Origin: an uncultured Pirellulaceae bacterium
GTDB taxonomy: Bacteria > Planctomycetota > Planctomycetia > Pirellulales > Pirellulaceae
DNA: 37,183 bases
Direction of reading: 5' to 3'
NCBI GenBank assembly: GCA_905480235.1
Contig: CAJQPP010000089.1
Coordinates: 1-37,183, forward strand
The notes beneath the pieces were generated by a model. That model was not told the DNA's origin, did not search any database, and saw nothing but the letters and a program-made list of their open reading frames with translations. Within the stretch, counting starts at the first letter, position 1; every line of letters begins with the position of its first letter. This document shows positions 7,870 to 19,700 of the stretch, piece by piece. The position numbers were made by a program, and so were the translations under genes.

Positions 7870-10341
7870 CTAGTTCAAACGAATGGCTCTTTGAATTTTT
7901 ATCGGCGGAACAAGCCGTTGACCTTCAGCCTTGGATTCATGAAGTTTGACGACGGTGTCCATTCCCTTCACGACCTTGCCAAACACAGCAAAACCCTGTC
8001 CGTCGGGATTTCGCTTGCCACCAAAATCCAATTCAGGTTGATCCCCAAGACAAATCGAAAATTCGTCTTGGGCCGTATCCGGACCTTCTCTCGCCATCGT
8101 CAACGATCCATGAACATGCGAAAGTCCACTATCGCGGGTTCTCTCGAGTGGGATGGCCGGTAAAAACTGGTCCTTCTTGGATTTGTCAGCAGCCGCTTGA
8201 ACTACCGCAATTTTCACTTGATTGCCGGTTTGGTTTTCGGCGTTTACGGTCCGGTAAAATGCGCCGTCGGAATACCATCCTTGGTGAACATAGTGGAGAA
8301 AATTGCGAACGGTCTGGGGTGCTGCATCGCGATACAACTCCATTTCAAATTCGCCGAGTGCCGTATAGACACGCACTAGCGGTTTTTCCGGAACCGGTTC
8401 GCTCCGCCACTGAAAAGCCGGTAACTGGTCGAAATCCACCTCTAATAAGTGAGCGCGTGCGGAGGCCTGGCGAAACATTGGCTTTTGATACCGCCAAGCA
8501 CGATCACCAAAAACCTGTTCACACAAGTCCGCGAGAGGCGCATCGTATTGTCGCAATTCCGCGCGAGTATTGACATGGTTATGCAACGCATCGTTTTCTC
8601 GATTGTCGTCAAACCAGGATTGCACGCCCTCCGCCCAGTACTCCATACGGTCGACCGCCGCATAGGTCCCTTTCCAGAGTCCCTGTGCCAGCGCTTGCTG
8701 ATAGGCACGCTCCAGTCGTGAGTCAAAAGAAGGATCCACATCAACCATTCCCATTTGGTGGATGGCATGCGCAAACTCGTGGATACAAATATTTTCGGTC
8801 GCGTAAGGATCGTTGGGATGACCCAATAAATTTTCTTCTGCGCAACTGACCGCTGGCGCCTGCGGCGTGGCTCCCAAACCGCGTGCGCGACGATCCCAAT
8901 AAACTCGAGGCTCCAAGTGACGATGTTCGGGGACATCGCTGGTGTATTCATTCCAAGCCATGACTGCCAATCGAGTTCGATTGTCCGCCATCGCACGCAA
9001 AATATCAGGTCGATGCCCTAGCATTTGCTGCACAATCCATGCGGCTTCTTTGAGTGCTGGATCGCTTACGTTCTTAGAGCCAACGACCGGAAGACCGCCG
9101 ACATCAATGTATTTTTGATAGAATTTATCCAGCTTAAAATCGTTGCGTACCGAATCCGGCACGCCGGTTTTATCATCCGCCGCAAGTTGCGCTGGGATTT
9201 CCCCATCTCCGGTGCGCTCACCCTGCAAAACCCAAGTCAGGTTAAATTTGGCAACTTGCGAACCCCCATTAGGCCCGCCTTCAAAGTGCAGGAAGATCAT
9301 ACCTGCGCTGGGTGTGCCGGGGCGGCCGCAGGTGAGAGAGGAGTAGGCACTCGGTCCGTCGTAAACCAGTCGTTTTACCGGCCAAGATTTACCACCGTCA
9401 AAACTGGCCCAGACCGTCGCTCGCTCGCGTTTTGCCTCGGGAGTATCGATATTGCTAAAGATCAAGATATCCTGACCTTGAACCGGTAACCGAGTTAACC
9501 CTCCCATGCATCCGTAGGATCGTCGTTGGTGTCCATCAGGTAGAACATCGACGATTTGCCAATCCTCCCAGCTTTGCCCACCATCGCGACTGATGGCGCT
9601 GCGACGTCGCGTATTCTTAGGTCGCTGATCCCAATGTACCCGCGAATTGTAATAAATCGTGCCGTCCGACAACTCGGCCAGTGTGGCTTCCCCTGTCCCC
9701 ATTTCAGGAAACGGTTCGCTGGTTAACCATGTCTTTCCTCCATCATCACTGAAAATCGCATTCGTATAGTGATGCGGCCATTCGGACCGATCATTTTTCT
9801 TTCCGTAATATCTTGCAGCACGCAGTAAACGGCCTTTGTGCTCCCCCTGTCGCAAGGTAATGCCATGTTCATTCATATGCATGGAGGCCGGATGTCCTTG
9901 GCTGTCCGGTTGAATCACTGTCTCCGGCTCTGCTTGCCACGACAAGCCATCGTCCTTACTGCGATAAATCGTAATCGGTGCCGGCGGATGACTTTTTTCC
10001 ACGAACACCAGCAGGTCACCGGTGGCCTCGTCCACAATCGTACCGCCTCCATGGATCCCTTCGGGTGCAATCGTAATGGACGGCCCCCAAGTTCGACCGC
10101 CATCCTCGCTGCGTCGAGCACTCACGGCGCTGCTGCCCCAAGTCGCCAACACCGTACCTTGGTTGGTCACCACAATGTTGGGAAACCGTTGATCAGAGAA
10201 GACCTTCTGCATTTCGAAATGGGCAGGTCCTAAAAAAGCCTCCAGAGGACCTTCTGTAGGAACAGGCTGGCCGATGGCCGCACCCTCCAAAACCAGATAA
10301 ATCCCGATCAGGGAAATCGTAGAGCAGAGCCAGCGTGACAT
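7870..10341 (-). CDS. Secreted sialidase-like / HExxH zincin / cyclophilin fusion protein
   Basis: An 823-residue protein. The ATG at 10341 follows a GAGGA ribosome site, and residues 1-24 form a signal peptide. Residues about 35-400 are a six-bladed sialidase-type propeller with at least five Asp-box motifs (SEDGGRTW, SKDDGLSW, SDDGGKTW, SRDGGQSW, SFDGGKSW). Residues about 410-640 hold a zincin-type domain with H521-E-F-A-H525 and a likely third ligand E571 in a YWAEGVQSW motif. Residues about 655-823 are a cyclophilin peptidyl-prolyl isomerase domain. Such a combination suggests an extracytoplasmic protein acting on glycans or glycoproteins; which activities are real is not known. The gene appears to be a single unit, with gaps of 225 and 150 bases to its neighbours. 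Confidence 0.85.
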   Translation of the reverse strand: MSRWLCSTISLIGIYLVLEGAAIGQPVPTEGPLEAFLGPAHFEMQKVFSDQRFPNIVVTNQGTVLATWGSSAVSARRSEDGGRTWGPSITIAPEGIHGGGTIVDEATGDLLVFVEKSHPPAPITIYRSKDDGLSWQAEPETVIQPDSQGHPASMHMNEHGITLRQGEHKGRLLRAARYYGKKNDRSEWPHHYTNAIFSDDGGKTWLTSEPFPEMGTGEATLAELSDGTIYYNSRVHWDQRPKNTRRRSAISRDGGQSWEDWQIVDVLPDGHQRRSYGCMGGLTRLPVQGQDILIFSNIDTPEAKRERATVWASFDGGKSWPVKRLVYDGPSAYSSLTCGRPGTPSAGMIFLHFEGGPNGGSQVAKFNLTWVLQGERTGDGEIPAQLAADDKTGVPDSVRNDFKLDKFYQKYIDVGGLPVVGSKNVSDPALKEAAWIVQQMLGHRPDILRAMADNRTRLAVMAWNEYTSDVPEHRHLEPRVYWDRRARGLGATPQAPAVSCAEENLLGHPNDPYATENICIHEFAHAIHQMGMVDVDPSFDSRLERAYQQALAQGLWKGTYAAVDRMEYWAEGVQSWFDDNRENDALHNHVNTRAELRQYDAPLADLCEQVFGDRAWRYQKPMFRQASARAHLLEVDFDQLPAFQWRSEPVPEKPLVRVYTALGEFEMELYRDAAPQTVRNFLHYVHQGWYSDGAFYRTVNAENQTGNQVKIAVVQAAADKSKKDQFLPAIPLERTRDSGLSHVHGSLTMAREGPDTAQDEFSICLGDQPELDFGGKRNPDGQGFAVFGKVVKGMDTVVKLHESKAEGQRLVPPIKIQRAIRLN

Positions 10342-10491
10342 AGCATCCTCGACAGGGCAGAAGGATAGAAAACCAGCATTCTAACTGCCTGCAAGGGTCG
10401 CTTCCATTAGGAATACAACCCATTTCTACTGAGATCTCTGACACGATTGCAGTTGCTGGGACAACAGCGTATCTACGTCCCAATGTTCGCC

Positions 10492-12132
10492 TTAGACCGA
10501 CTCCAGCAATGCTGCTGAGGGAGTTTCCCGCAAGGATTCAAAGACGTGAGCAAACGCGTCTTGCCGAATCGAAGGATTCGTCGATTTCTTGAAAGGTGGA
10601 GCGGTTGCCAATCCTGATTGCGCGACAATCTCACATCCCAAATTTTCCAGTTGCGCTAGATTTGCCGCAAACTGTTTCGCAAACGTACGATTATCCATCT
10701 GATCTTTCAGACGTTGATTCATCTCTCGGATGATTGGCATTTCAGAAATATTCACGATCCCGCTGGCCGGAATATCTTTGGTGCGTTCGTGCCAATCTCG
10801 AAAAAACTCTTGCATAAAGTGATTGACTTTACCCAACCGAGATAACAACCGTAGATTACGCAGGTACATACTTTGTTGACAGGTCCGATCATGCATAAAA
10901 ATGAAACCCGTAATGGACCAATACACGAGGTAGTCCCACAGAATTTTCACTGGCATGACGGTCGGATTTCCGAACATGCAGTACTGATCGCGGTAGGCTG
11001 CCAGCGTTCCGTAATAGAATCGTTTATAGATTCGATCATACGAGAAGGCCCGCATGCGAATTCCTTTCCCGTTCATATCTCTTTCAATGAGATCCGTGAG
11101 GAACGTATTTGAAAAAGCGATAAAATCGCTGCCCGGCGAATAGAAAGGATCGTGAAAAAATCCGGCCTCCCCTGTGATCCCCCAGCGCTGAGAAGAAAAT
11201 ACCTGCTTGCACTCAACCGAGTAATGTTTAATCGCACGAAAATCCTGCAACTGATCAAGATTGTCCCGAGCGGCGGCCGCACATTGCGGCTCATGTTTGT
11301 CTAACCATGCCAACGATTTTTCAATGGAGTTGAAGTTGGACAGCGAATGAAATTCTTCGGCTGCCACGATGCCCATGCTGGTTGAACCGGAAGAGAGTGG
11401 AATCATCCAAACCCAGTAACCTTGTCCCATCAAATGGTTGGTACTGTACCAGCGAGCGGTTTTGCCATCATGGCCTCGGTGCCATTCCGGGCTCTGACAC
11501 CACTCATCGATTTTGATACGGCCATTGAATCGGAACCATGCGGCATTCGCCGTATGGGGGGATTTTTTTTGCAAGTCGAGTTCCCGTTTCAGGAACGCGC
11601 GACGGCCACTGGCATCGATAAGCCACCGCGCCTGCGTGGATTGGGGTCGTTTATCTATTTCAAAATCAACGCTGTGATTTTGACCGCGTTTAGAAACGTG
11701 AACTTTTTTTATCTTGGCTTGGTCAACAAATTGAATATTGCGTTGCAGACATAAATCACCGAGGTAGTTCTCGAATCGCCCACGATCCAGTTGATAGCTG
11801 GGGCAGGGAGCGTATCGCTTTCCTCCGACTTCCCGCCGATCCTCAATCCGGGAGTTATCTCCTGCGGGAAAGAAGAATCGCAAGCCTAATTTGGGTAATT
11901 GTTGCTCCAGGATATGGTCCTTGAGCCCCAGCACCTCGGCAAAATAATAGGCGGCAACTTCGACCGTCGATTCCCCGACCTTGAAAGCCGCCTCGGGTAC
12001 AGGATGTTGTCTTTTCTCAAGCACTGTGATTGATGCCTGGGGTAATTTTTGGCGACATTGCAAAGCCATCGACAGCCCAGCCAGACCGCCGCCAAGGACC
12101 AGAATGTCACTTTGATTTTTAATTTCCTGCAT
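10492..12132 (-). CDS. Flavin-dependent halogenase-family enzyme, copy 1
   Basis: A 546-residue protein from the ATG at 12132, preceded by AAGGG; a TTG 24 bases upstream is a weaker start. The N-terminus has the FAD-binding motif GGGLAGL at 14-20, then K51-V-G-E-S-T. The P80-K81-L-G-L-R-F segment aligns with the region of the catalytic Lys in halogenases. The halogenase hallmark WxWxIP is present as W240-V-W-M-I-P245. These enzymes use FADH2, O2 and halide to halogenate aromatic or activated carbons, and need a flavin reductase, which is not seen here. It is a close paralogue of the next upstream gene, 34 bases away, and is the last gene of the biosynthetic operon. Some relatives act as oxygenases, so halogenation is likely but not certain. 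Confidence 0.85.
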   Translation of the reverse strand: MQEIKNQSDILVLGGGLAGLSMALQCRQKLPQASITVLEKRQHPVPEAAFKVGESTVEVAAYYFAEVLGLKDHILEQQLPKLGLRFFFPAGDNSRIEDRREVGGKRYAPCPSYQLDRGRFENYLGDLCLQRNIQFVDQAKIKKVHVSKRGQNHSVDFEIDKRPQSTQARWLIDASGRRAFLKRELDLQKKSPHTANAAWFRFNGRIKIDEWCQSPEWHRGHDGKTARWYSTNHLMGQGYWVWMIPLSSGSTSMGIVAAEEFHSLSNFNSIEKSLAWLDKHEPQCAAAARDNLDQLQDFRAIKHYSVECKQVFSSQRWGITGEAGFFHDPFYSPGSDFIAFSNTFLTDLIERDMNGKGIRMRAFSYDRIYKRFYYGTLAAYRDQYCMFGNPTVMPVKILWDYLVYWSITGFIFMHDRTCQQSMYLRNLRLLSRLGKVNHFMQEFFRDWHERTKDIPASGIVNISEMPIIREMNQRLKDQMDNRTFAKQFAANLAQLENLGCEIVAQSGLATAPPFKKSTNPSIRQDAFAHVFESLRETPSAALLESV

Positions 12133-12166
12133 CGGTCGCCCTTGTCGAATTTTCAATAGATCAAAA

Positions 12167-13795
12167 TCACAGGTTCAACATTTCAAAAACATGGTCCAGT
12201 CGATGCGTGTTAGCTCGCTGGGACGGCACGGCAACCTGCAGTTGTGGTTGCGATTGCTGGACACGTTCGGTAATTTCCAACATCAGATCGCGAATCAAAT
12301 CAACGTTGTCGCGGAAGCGATTTCTCAGTTCTGAATCCTCAAGCTTCTCTTTCAACTCGGCGTTTAGACGCGTCATTATTTCGATCTCGTTTTGATTCAC
12401 GAACGCCGAGACGGCATTCACATGGGGATCGACTTCGTACCACTCGCGGAAGAACTCCTGCATTTTCAGGTTCATGTCGCGAATTTCCTCCACGCCATGC
12501 GAAAGCGACTGGATGAAATTCACATCTGTCAATTTCTCATTGAAATACAACAGTGCCGGGAAGCCCCAGTAAACGGCGTAATCCCAAACAAATTTCAACG
12601 CCATTATTCGGGGGTTGCCGAACAACGGGTATTGATCTCGATAGGTCAACAGGTTGTTTTGAAACAGGGTCAGAAAAACGCTTTGCAGAGTGGGCGCTAA
12701 TTGCTGAATGGAACGACCTTGCAAGTCCTCCTCGATCAACTTCCCAACCATCGTATTACCAATGGCAATGAAGTCGCTGCCTGGAGAATAGAAAGGGTCC
12801 AGAAATGCCGCCGCTTCTCCCACCAAACCCCAGCGATCGGCGGAAAATACCTGACGGGAGCCACGTGACATTTTCTTGATAGCCAAGAAATCTTGAACGT
12901 TGTCCTGGTAGGGACGAATGCTCTCGGCACATTCGGGTTCGTGAGTTTCCAGCCAAGCCATGGCTTTATCAAATCGATTCAGGCTCCGCAGCGAGTGAAT
13001 TCGCGGATCCGCCACGATCCCAATGCTGGTGGAACCGGTTGCCAGAGGAATTAACCAAACCCAATACCCTTCACCCATCAGATGATTGGTGCTCAACCAT
13101 CGTCGGCGTACTTTACCCGTTAAAGTCTGCCAACGATCATCATCGCACCATCCATCAATTTGGATCGATGCATCGATTCGAAACCAAACCGCGTTGATGT
13201 CATGCTTGAGATCTTCTTCTAATCCCAGTTTGCGTTTGAGAAAACTGGCTCGGCCACTGGCATCCACAACCCAGCGGGAAACCACAGTGTGTTCACGACC
13301 GTCCTTGAGAAAGACAATCTCGTGTTGGGTATCTTCGGTCCCGTTTTCGCTGGAATCCAATACGATCTGACGCACGCGGGCCCCGTCGATGATATCTGCC
13401 CCCATTTCGGTATCCGCGTCGGCCAAATAATTCTCCAACCGTCCGCGATCAACCTGATAACTGGGGGCCGCAAAAAACTCACTTCCGCCGACCTCGGTTC
13501 CCTCCGAGAGAGATTGCCACGCGTCTTTGAAGAAGAACCGTAATCCGAACTTGGGTAATTGTTGATCCGTCAGGTGTTTTTTTAGCTGCAGCTCTTCTCC
13601 AAAATAGTGAGCACCAATTTCAACCGTCGATTCTCCGACTTTGTGAGTTGTCTCGGAAACGGGAAAACTGCGTTTTTCTATCACCGCGATACGGGTGCTG
13701 GGGTCCTTCATCAACAATTGTCGCGCCAAAGTCAGACCGGCAAGACCACCGCCTAGAATTGCGACATCGTATTTATGAGTTTGGTTTGAAATCAT
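12167..13795 (-). CDS. Flavin-dependent halogenase-family enzyme, copy 2
   Basis: A 542-residue protein. The ATG at 13795 overlaps the PKS stop codon as ATGA, which fixes the start and couples its translation to the PKS; the frame is open 24 codons further upstream, inside the PKS gene. Motifs are the FAD loop GGGLAGL at about 15-21, HKVGEST, P81-K82-F-G-L-R-F with the putative catalytic Lys, and W245-V-W-L-I-P250 (WxWxIP). It is alignable with copy 1 along nearly the whole length, including the TNHLMG(Q/E)GYWVW and [10 protein letters not shown] segments, so the pair arose by tandem duplication. The substrate is presumably the PKS product, free or carrier-bound. Confidence 0.87.
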   Translation of the reverse strand: MISNQTHKYDVAILGGGLAGLTLARQLLMKDPSTRIAVIEKRSFPVSETTHKVGESTVEIGAHYFGEELQLKKHLTDQQLPKFGLRFFFKDAWQSLSEGTEVGGSEFFAAPSYQVDRGRLENYLADADTEMGADIIDGARVRQIVLDSSENGTEDTQHEIVFLKDGREHTVVSRWVVDASGRASFLKRKLGLEEDLKHDINAVWFRIDASIQIDGWCDDDRWQTLTGKVRRRWLSTNHLMGEGYWVWLIPLATGSTSIGIVADPRIHSLRSLNRFDKAMAWLETHEPECAESIRPYQDNVQDFLAIKKMSRGSRQVFSADRWGLVGEAAAFLDPFYSPGSDFIAIGNTMVGKLIEEDLQGRSIQQLAPTLQSVFLTLFQNNLLTYRDQYPLFGNPRIMALKFVWDYAVYWGFPALLYFNEKLTDVNFIQSLSHGVEEIRDMNLKMQEFFREWYEVDPHVNAVSAFVNQNEIEIMTRLNAELKEKLEDSELRNRFRDNVDLIRDLMLEITERVQQSQPQLQVAVPSQRANTHRLDHVFEMLNL

Positions 13796-16700
13796 TGGCT
13801 GGTCGCTCCGGCAGGCAATTTCTTGGAACCTGTCTTGTCTAGGAAACGGGCAATCTCCGTAATCCAATAGCGTTTCTTTTGGAACGGATAACCCGGCAAA
13901 GCAACGCGTGTCGGCTCATCGTATCGATACAATTCGCGGAAGTCCGGATTCATACCTTCAACGTACAAACGTTGCACCATATTCATTATCGAGCTTCCCG
14001 CCGATTCGTCAGTACGAAGTCCGTGCAAAATGGTCGCTGTGAACGATTTTAGCCCCTCGGAAACCACCGATTCTGCTGGCATTTGTGGACCGATTTGCAC
14101 AATTAGGTCACATTCCAATTGAGAAAAGGTATCCAGAGCCTGCGCGACCTGCGATTCTGCATCAATGCGCTCTCGCCAATAACTGCCTCCCAATGACCGA
14201 TGGATGGGCACTGCCTGCCCGGACAGACTGCATACCAGCGGTAAATTCGGTGGGTAATAGTTGAATTGATCCGCGAGCGCTTCGAAGGCATCGAGGTCGG
14301 CATCCTCTTGTGCCTTAAGTCGGCTAGTTTCGTAGGCGAGTATGATTGCATCTTTAGGACACAACCCGCCAGCAACGCACGAGGCGGTTAATTGTCCGAT
14401 GCCGAGACCCAGCACCGCATCTGGTTGTAAGCCCCACGATTTCCACAACTCGACCATCGCCACCTGTAACAGAAACAGGCATAAATCATTTGGTACCGCG
14501 GGTACCTCGTCCGCACCAAAAAGATCGCGCAAGAAAAATTCGGTTTGGTGGGTGTCACGCAAATGTTGACTTAGCCGCTCATCCAGTGAATCGAAAAGCC
14601 GACGCACAAAGGGCTCTTCTTGATACAGTTGGCTGGCAGCCTCCAACGCGCCCATTGAATCGTCATTTAACAACCAGCCAACCCTCGGTAATCCTTTCGC
14701 AAAACCGCTAGGGATATCTTGAGGAGTTGCCGAACGAGGCGTGGTTGCCGATCCGTTACTGGCACTCTTACCGTTTCGTTGCGACGCCTTTTTCGATTGA
14801 AAGTTGGTCAGCTGCTCAATCGCACTTTCCCTGTCTTCAAACATTATCGCCAACCGCCATTCGTAATGTCGTCGACCTATACCAGCCGTGTAGCAAAGAC
14901 TCGCAAGATCCATTTCTGGATGAGCTGTTAACAGGGCAAGGTAGTCAGTGGCCATCTCCCGTAATGCTGATTCGGAACGAGCACTGAGGACCAATAGATG
15001 CTTGCTACGCGATTCGGTGGAAACGGTCTCCGCTTCAGAATCATCCGGAGATTCCGGAATCGTCGCTGACCCCAGGATGACGTGGGCATTGGTTCCCACC
15101 AGCCCCAGCGCCGTTACCGCCGCTAACTTTTGACTGGCCTCGGGCCATGCTGTTTTTTCCTGCACGATTTTCACCGGCAGGCGTTTCCAAGGAATGTGGG
15201 GGCTGGGATCCTGGCAGTGAATCTGCGGTGGGATCACGTCGTGTTGTAACGCCAGAACCGTCTTTATCAATCCGGAAATGCCCCCGGCTGCTTCCAGATG
15301 ACTGATGTTGGCTTTGGCAGAGCCGATTAATAGCGGCTGGTCCGGTTTCCTGCCTTTTCCGTAAACCGATGCAGCGGCCCCTAACTCCATCGGATCGCCA
15401 AACTCGGTCCCGGTGCCATGGGCTTCCAGATACTGAACCTGAGAGGGCGCTACGCGGGCGTCTCGAAGCGCCTGCTCAATAACACGTCCCTGTGCCTTGC
15501 CACTCGGCGCGGTGATTCCACCGGAGAAACCGTTGTGCACGATCGCTCCGCCGCGGATGACGGCCAGAACGCGATCGCCGTCACGTTCGGCGTCACTGAG
15601 TCGTTTCAATACCACGACGCCGCAACCCTCGCCGCGTCCAAAACCATTAGCATCCGCTGAAAATGAACGGCAACGCCCATCGGGAGACAGCAACCCCGCC
15701 TTGGACATCAACAGCGAATTCACGGGAGCCAGAATGGCATTAACGCCGCCCGCTAATGCTAAATTACAGTTTCCGTCCTGCAAGCTTCGAGCCGCTTGTA
15801 GAACTGCCACTAACGAACTACTGCTGGCCGTATCTACTGAGATGCTGGGGCCTTCAAAACCGAACAGGAAACTGATCCGGCCGACACCCGCACTATGCGA
15901 CAGGCCTGCTCCCTGAAAACCGTCAATCACGTCTTGGTCATCCAAGGTAGGCAGAAATGCGTAATCCTGTCCCATGATACCCATGTAGACTCCCACATTG
16001 TTGTCGGGGAGGGGCGCCAGCGGAATTCCCGCATGCTCCATGGCTCGATAACTGTTCTCCAACAGCATGCGATGCTGAGGATCAATCCAGCACGCTTCCT
16101 GTTCCGAGATATTGAAGAAAGCGGCGTCAAAATCCGCGATGTCGTCCAGAAAGCCACCTTCGCGAGTGTACATTTTTCCGGGTACGCGTTCCTTGCTGTA
16201 GAACCGATCGATGTCCCAACGTTCGTTCGGAATTTCGGTGACCGAGTCCACACCTTGCAACAAATTATCCCAAAACTCGTCGATGTTTTGGGCGCCTGGA
16301 AAGCGGCAACTCATACCGATAATGGCGACATCGTCCCGTTTCATGGTTGCCTGTGAGGCGTCTACATGCTCAACCGACGAGTCGGATTCTGCCGCGGCGG
16401 TCGAGCCGTCCTGAGTAATTAATTCCAATACGTGGTCAGCGATGGCATCGACGGTGGGATGGTCAAACAGCATTGCTGGGCCTACCGGAAATTCATCGCC
16501 CAGCATTTGCTGCAGTTCCGTACCGAACTCCACAGCCATTAATGAATCCAGCCCCATCTCAATCAATGGACGACTGGTATCGAGAGGCTCCGACATGGAC
16601 AACACATTCTGCAACGTCTCTTGGAATGTCTTTACCAGCAGAGGGCGACGGGCATTTTCGGGCAGTTGTTTGAGTTTATTTACCAAGGCCGAATCAGGAG

Positions 16701-19700
16701 CCTTCCCGCGACGCCGAGCACCCACCAAATTTTCCAACATGGCCGGTGTTTCTCCGGCTGGCCCCATTCGCAAGCGACGCCATTCGACGTCCATCACGGT
16801 TGCCTGAACGGCGCCCGCCAAGAGCAGCTTTTCCATCACGTCGTGGGCGTCCTCCACTGCCAACGGTGTGATTCCCTGTAAGGCCATACGCTTGATCAAT
16901 TTTTCGTCATCTGCCATGCCTAAGGCCCACGGCCCCCAATTGATACTTAACGCAGGCAGGCCTTGTTGACGACGGTGCCAAGCCAAGCCGTCGAGGAACG
17001 CGTTGCCTGTGGCATAGTTACTCTGGCCTGGGGAACCGAGTACCGAAGCGGCTGACGAGTACAACACAAACAGGTCCAAGTCCATGTGCGCCGTCAATTC
17101 ATGCAGCCATTGAGCGGCCGAAATTTTTGGCGCTAGTACTTTTTCGAACCGCTCCCATGTTTGCGACTCCAGCAATCCGTCATCCAACACGCCAGCTGCA
17201 TGAATGACACCCGCCAACGGTTGCCAATCACTGTCAAACTTTTGCATCATGGATTCGACATCTGCCCGCTGGCTGGCGTCTGCTGAGTGCACGACTACGT
17301 CACACCCGGTTTGGGAAAGCGAATCAAGAAATTCTTGCGTGGCGGTATCGGGAGACCGTCGCGAAACCAGCACGACCTGTTTCGCCCCGCGGTCGACCAA
17401 CCAACTCGCCACCTGACGTCCCAACATGCCCAAGCCACCTGTGATCAGGTAACTGCCAGTGGGGTTCGCAGAAAATGATCCGGGGCCGGCTTTCAACGAA
17501 ACGCGTTCCAGCCGAGGAACCAACAACTGGCCACTGCGAATGGCCAATTGGTTATCCCGTGTCTCCGTTAACAACACGTCCACCATGGCGGCCAGCGTGT
17601 CCGATTGTTCCAACTCGGCCGCGCAAACATCAATCAAACGACAGCGAAATTCAGGTTGCTCAGCACCTAGCACACGACCCAATCCCCAGTATTGACTGAC
17701 GTGAGGATTCACCGGTTCGGTTTCCTCGGTCGCGACGCCATCGACCGTAATTAATTGAAAACCACATTCGATTTGGTGGTGGCCAGCGGTTACCAGAGCT
17801 TGCACAAGATGCAAAAGGCCTTGGCAATTCGCCTGGGTTTTTTCCGCGGCAGTATTTTCATCACCGTCCAACAGCCAGGCAACGCCTTGCAACTTGAAAT
17901 CTGGATGCTCCTGAGAGAGTCGCTCGAACAAGCGGCTCCAGTTCTCCGAATCACGGGCATCCATCTGATACCGGTTACTGGCCTCCGGATCTACGGCGAA
18001 TTCGCAATCATGCTGTAGCGAAATTTCGATCACAGAATTTGACCGCTCCGATAATTTCTGGGCCATTTCATTGGCAAAACCTAGCGCTGCCGACTCGCTG
18101 CGTACGATCAACCAGCTGGTATTTTGAACACGCGACCCGGACAATCGGAATGGCTTCCAGTTCAATTGGGTGGCGAGCCGCGCGTTCCCACCTCCACTCA
18201 TCTGTCTCAGCGCCGCGAGGCTGACCTGCTGCACTCGCAGTTCCTCCAGGTGCACCGCCACACGTCCCTCTTTATCAAACAAGAAGACATCCGCCGTGCG
18301 ATTCGCTCCCTCATTTTGCGTCCATTTGGCGTAACACCAAATCTCATTTTCAATGGCGCGATAACAACGCATCTTCTTAACGCCGACGGGTAGGAACAGG
18401 GCCTCGTTGTTTTCTTTTAACAAACCTACGGCCAACGAGTGCAGGGCCCCATCGAGTAAGGGCGGAGGAACCATGTAGCCCCTGACATCCGCTTCGGTGC
18501 ACAGATGGCTCAGCACCTCGCCCGAAGAAATTTGCAGGGAATCAATCGTGCGAAATGAGGGACCATAATTCAGCCCCAAATCTTGCAGGTAGTTATAAAA
18601 ATGCTCTGGTGAAACGGATTCAGCGCAAGCTTCCTGTAAGGCACCTAAATCGAGCGCAGCGGCCTCCATTCCGTCCTGCGGAATCAGGTTGGCCGTGAAA
18701 TTGCGAACCCATTGATTCGTGTTGGCAGCAGCGGAGTAAGTCTCCAAGGTCTGTTGGTTTTCTTCGCCTTTTTTAACCACGGTTTGCAGAGCCGTACGCG
18801 AGGCCAGTTGCAGTGGCTGGTGAAACGTGACCTCCGAAACGAGTTGCTCACCTGCGGCGGCCAAGCTCATCTCAAGAAACGCGGCTCCGGGCATAACCAC
18901 ATTACCCATGACTTCGTGATCCGGTAACCAAGCGGGGCTATCGATATCCACAAAGCCTTCGTAACGAGTCTCCCGATCGGCACCCGCCAAGGCAATCTTG
19001 CTGCCCAGCAATGGGTGGGCAGTATGGTATTCGGCATGATAGGCGCGAGGTTTATCGGGTCCCCAGAAACGCCTGCGTTGGAACGGGTAGGTAGGGATCA
19101 AAACGCGCTGGCTCGCGGCATCCGCCTGCATGGCTTCCAAGTCAGGCAAGCATCCTCGTTCATAAAGACGGCCGACTGCCGTCAAAATCGAATCCTCGTC
19201 ATCCACTTTTTGCTGCAGACAACTGACCAGACTGGCGGCCGGTCCTTCCCACACCGCAGCGGCCATGCGTGTCAAAATACCCTGCGGCCCTAATTCTAAA
19301 ATCATGTCGCAGTTGTTTTCGGCAACGCAACGAATACTGTCAGCAAACTGAACGGGTTCGCGTATATGCCGCGCCCAGTAATGACCATCCAATTCGGTTT
19401 CCGCAGCAAGCACCTGTCCACTGACATTGCAAACCAATGGCAAGCGGGCTTTTGAGAACGTAACCTCATCCACAATTTGTTGGAAAGGCTGGAGTGCTGG
19501 CTCCATCAATTGAGAGTGAAAAGCGTGCGATGTCGTGAGCATTTTACTGCGCAACCCATCCGGCATTTTCTCTTGAAGTTCAGCGATCGCAGACTCCGCT
19601 CCACTCACCACAATATGCGTACCATTAATGGCCGCAAGCGACAGTTCAGGATACGAATCCAAAATAGGCTGCAATCGATCCAGCGGTGCAAACACCGCCA

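Noticed and set aside
13796..13867. Upstream extension of halogenase copy 2 by 24 codons
   Set aside because: It would overlap the PKS coding end, and the ATG at 13795 forms a normal ATGA junction and starts just before the FAD-binding strand.
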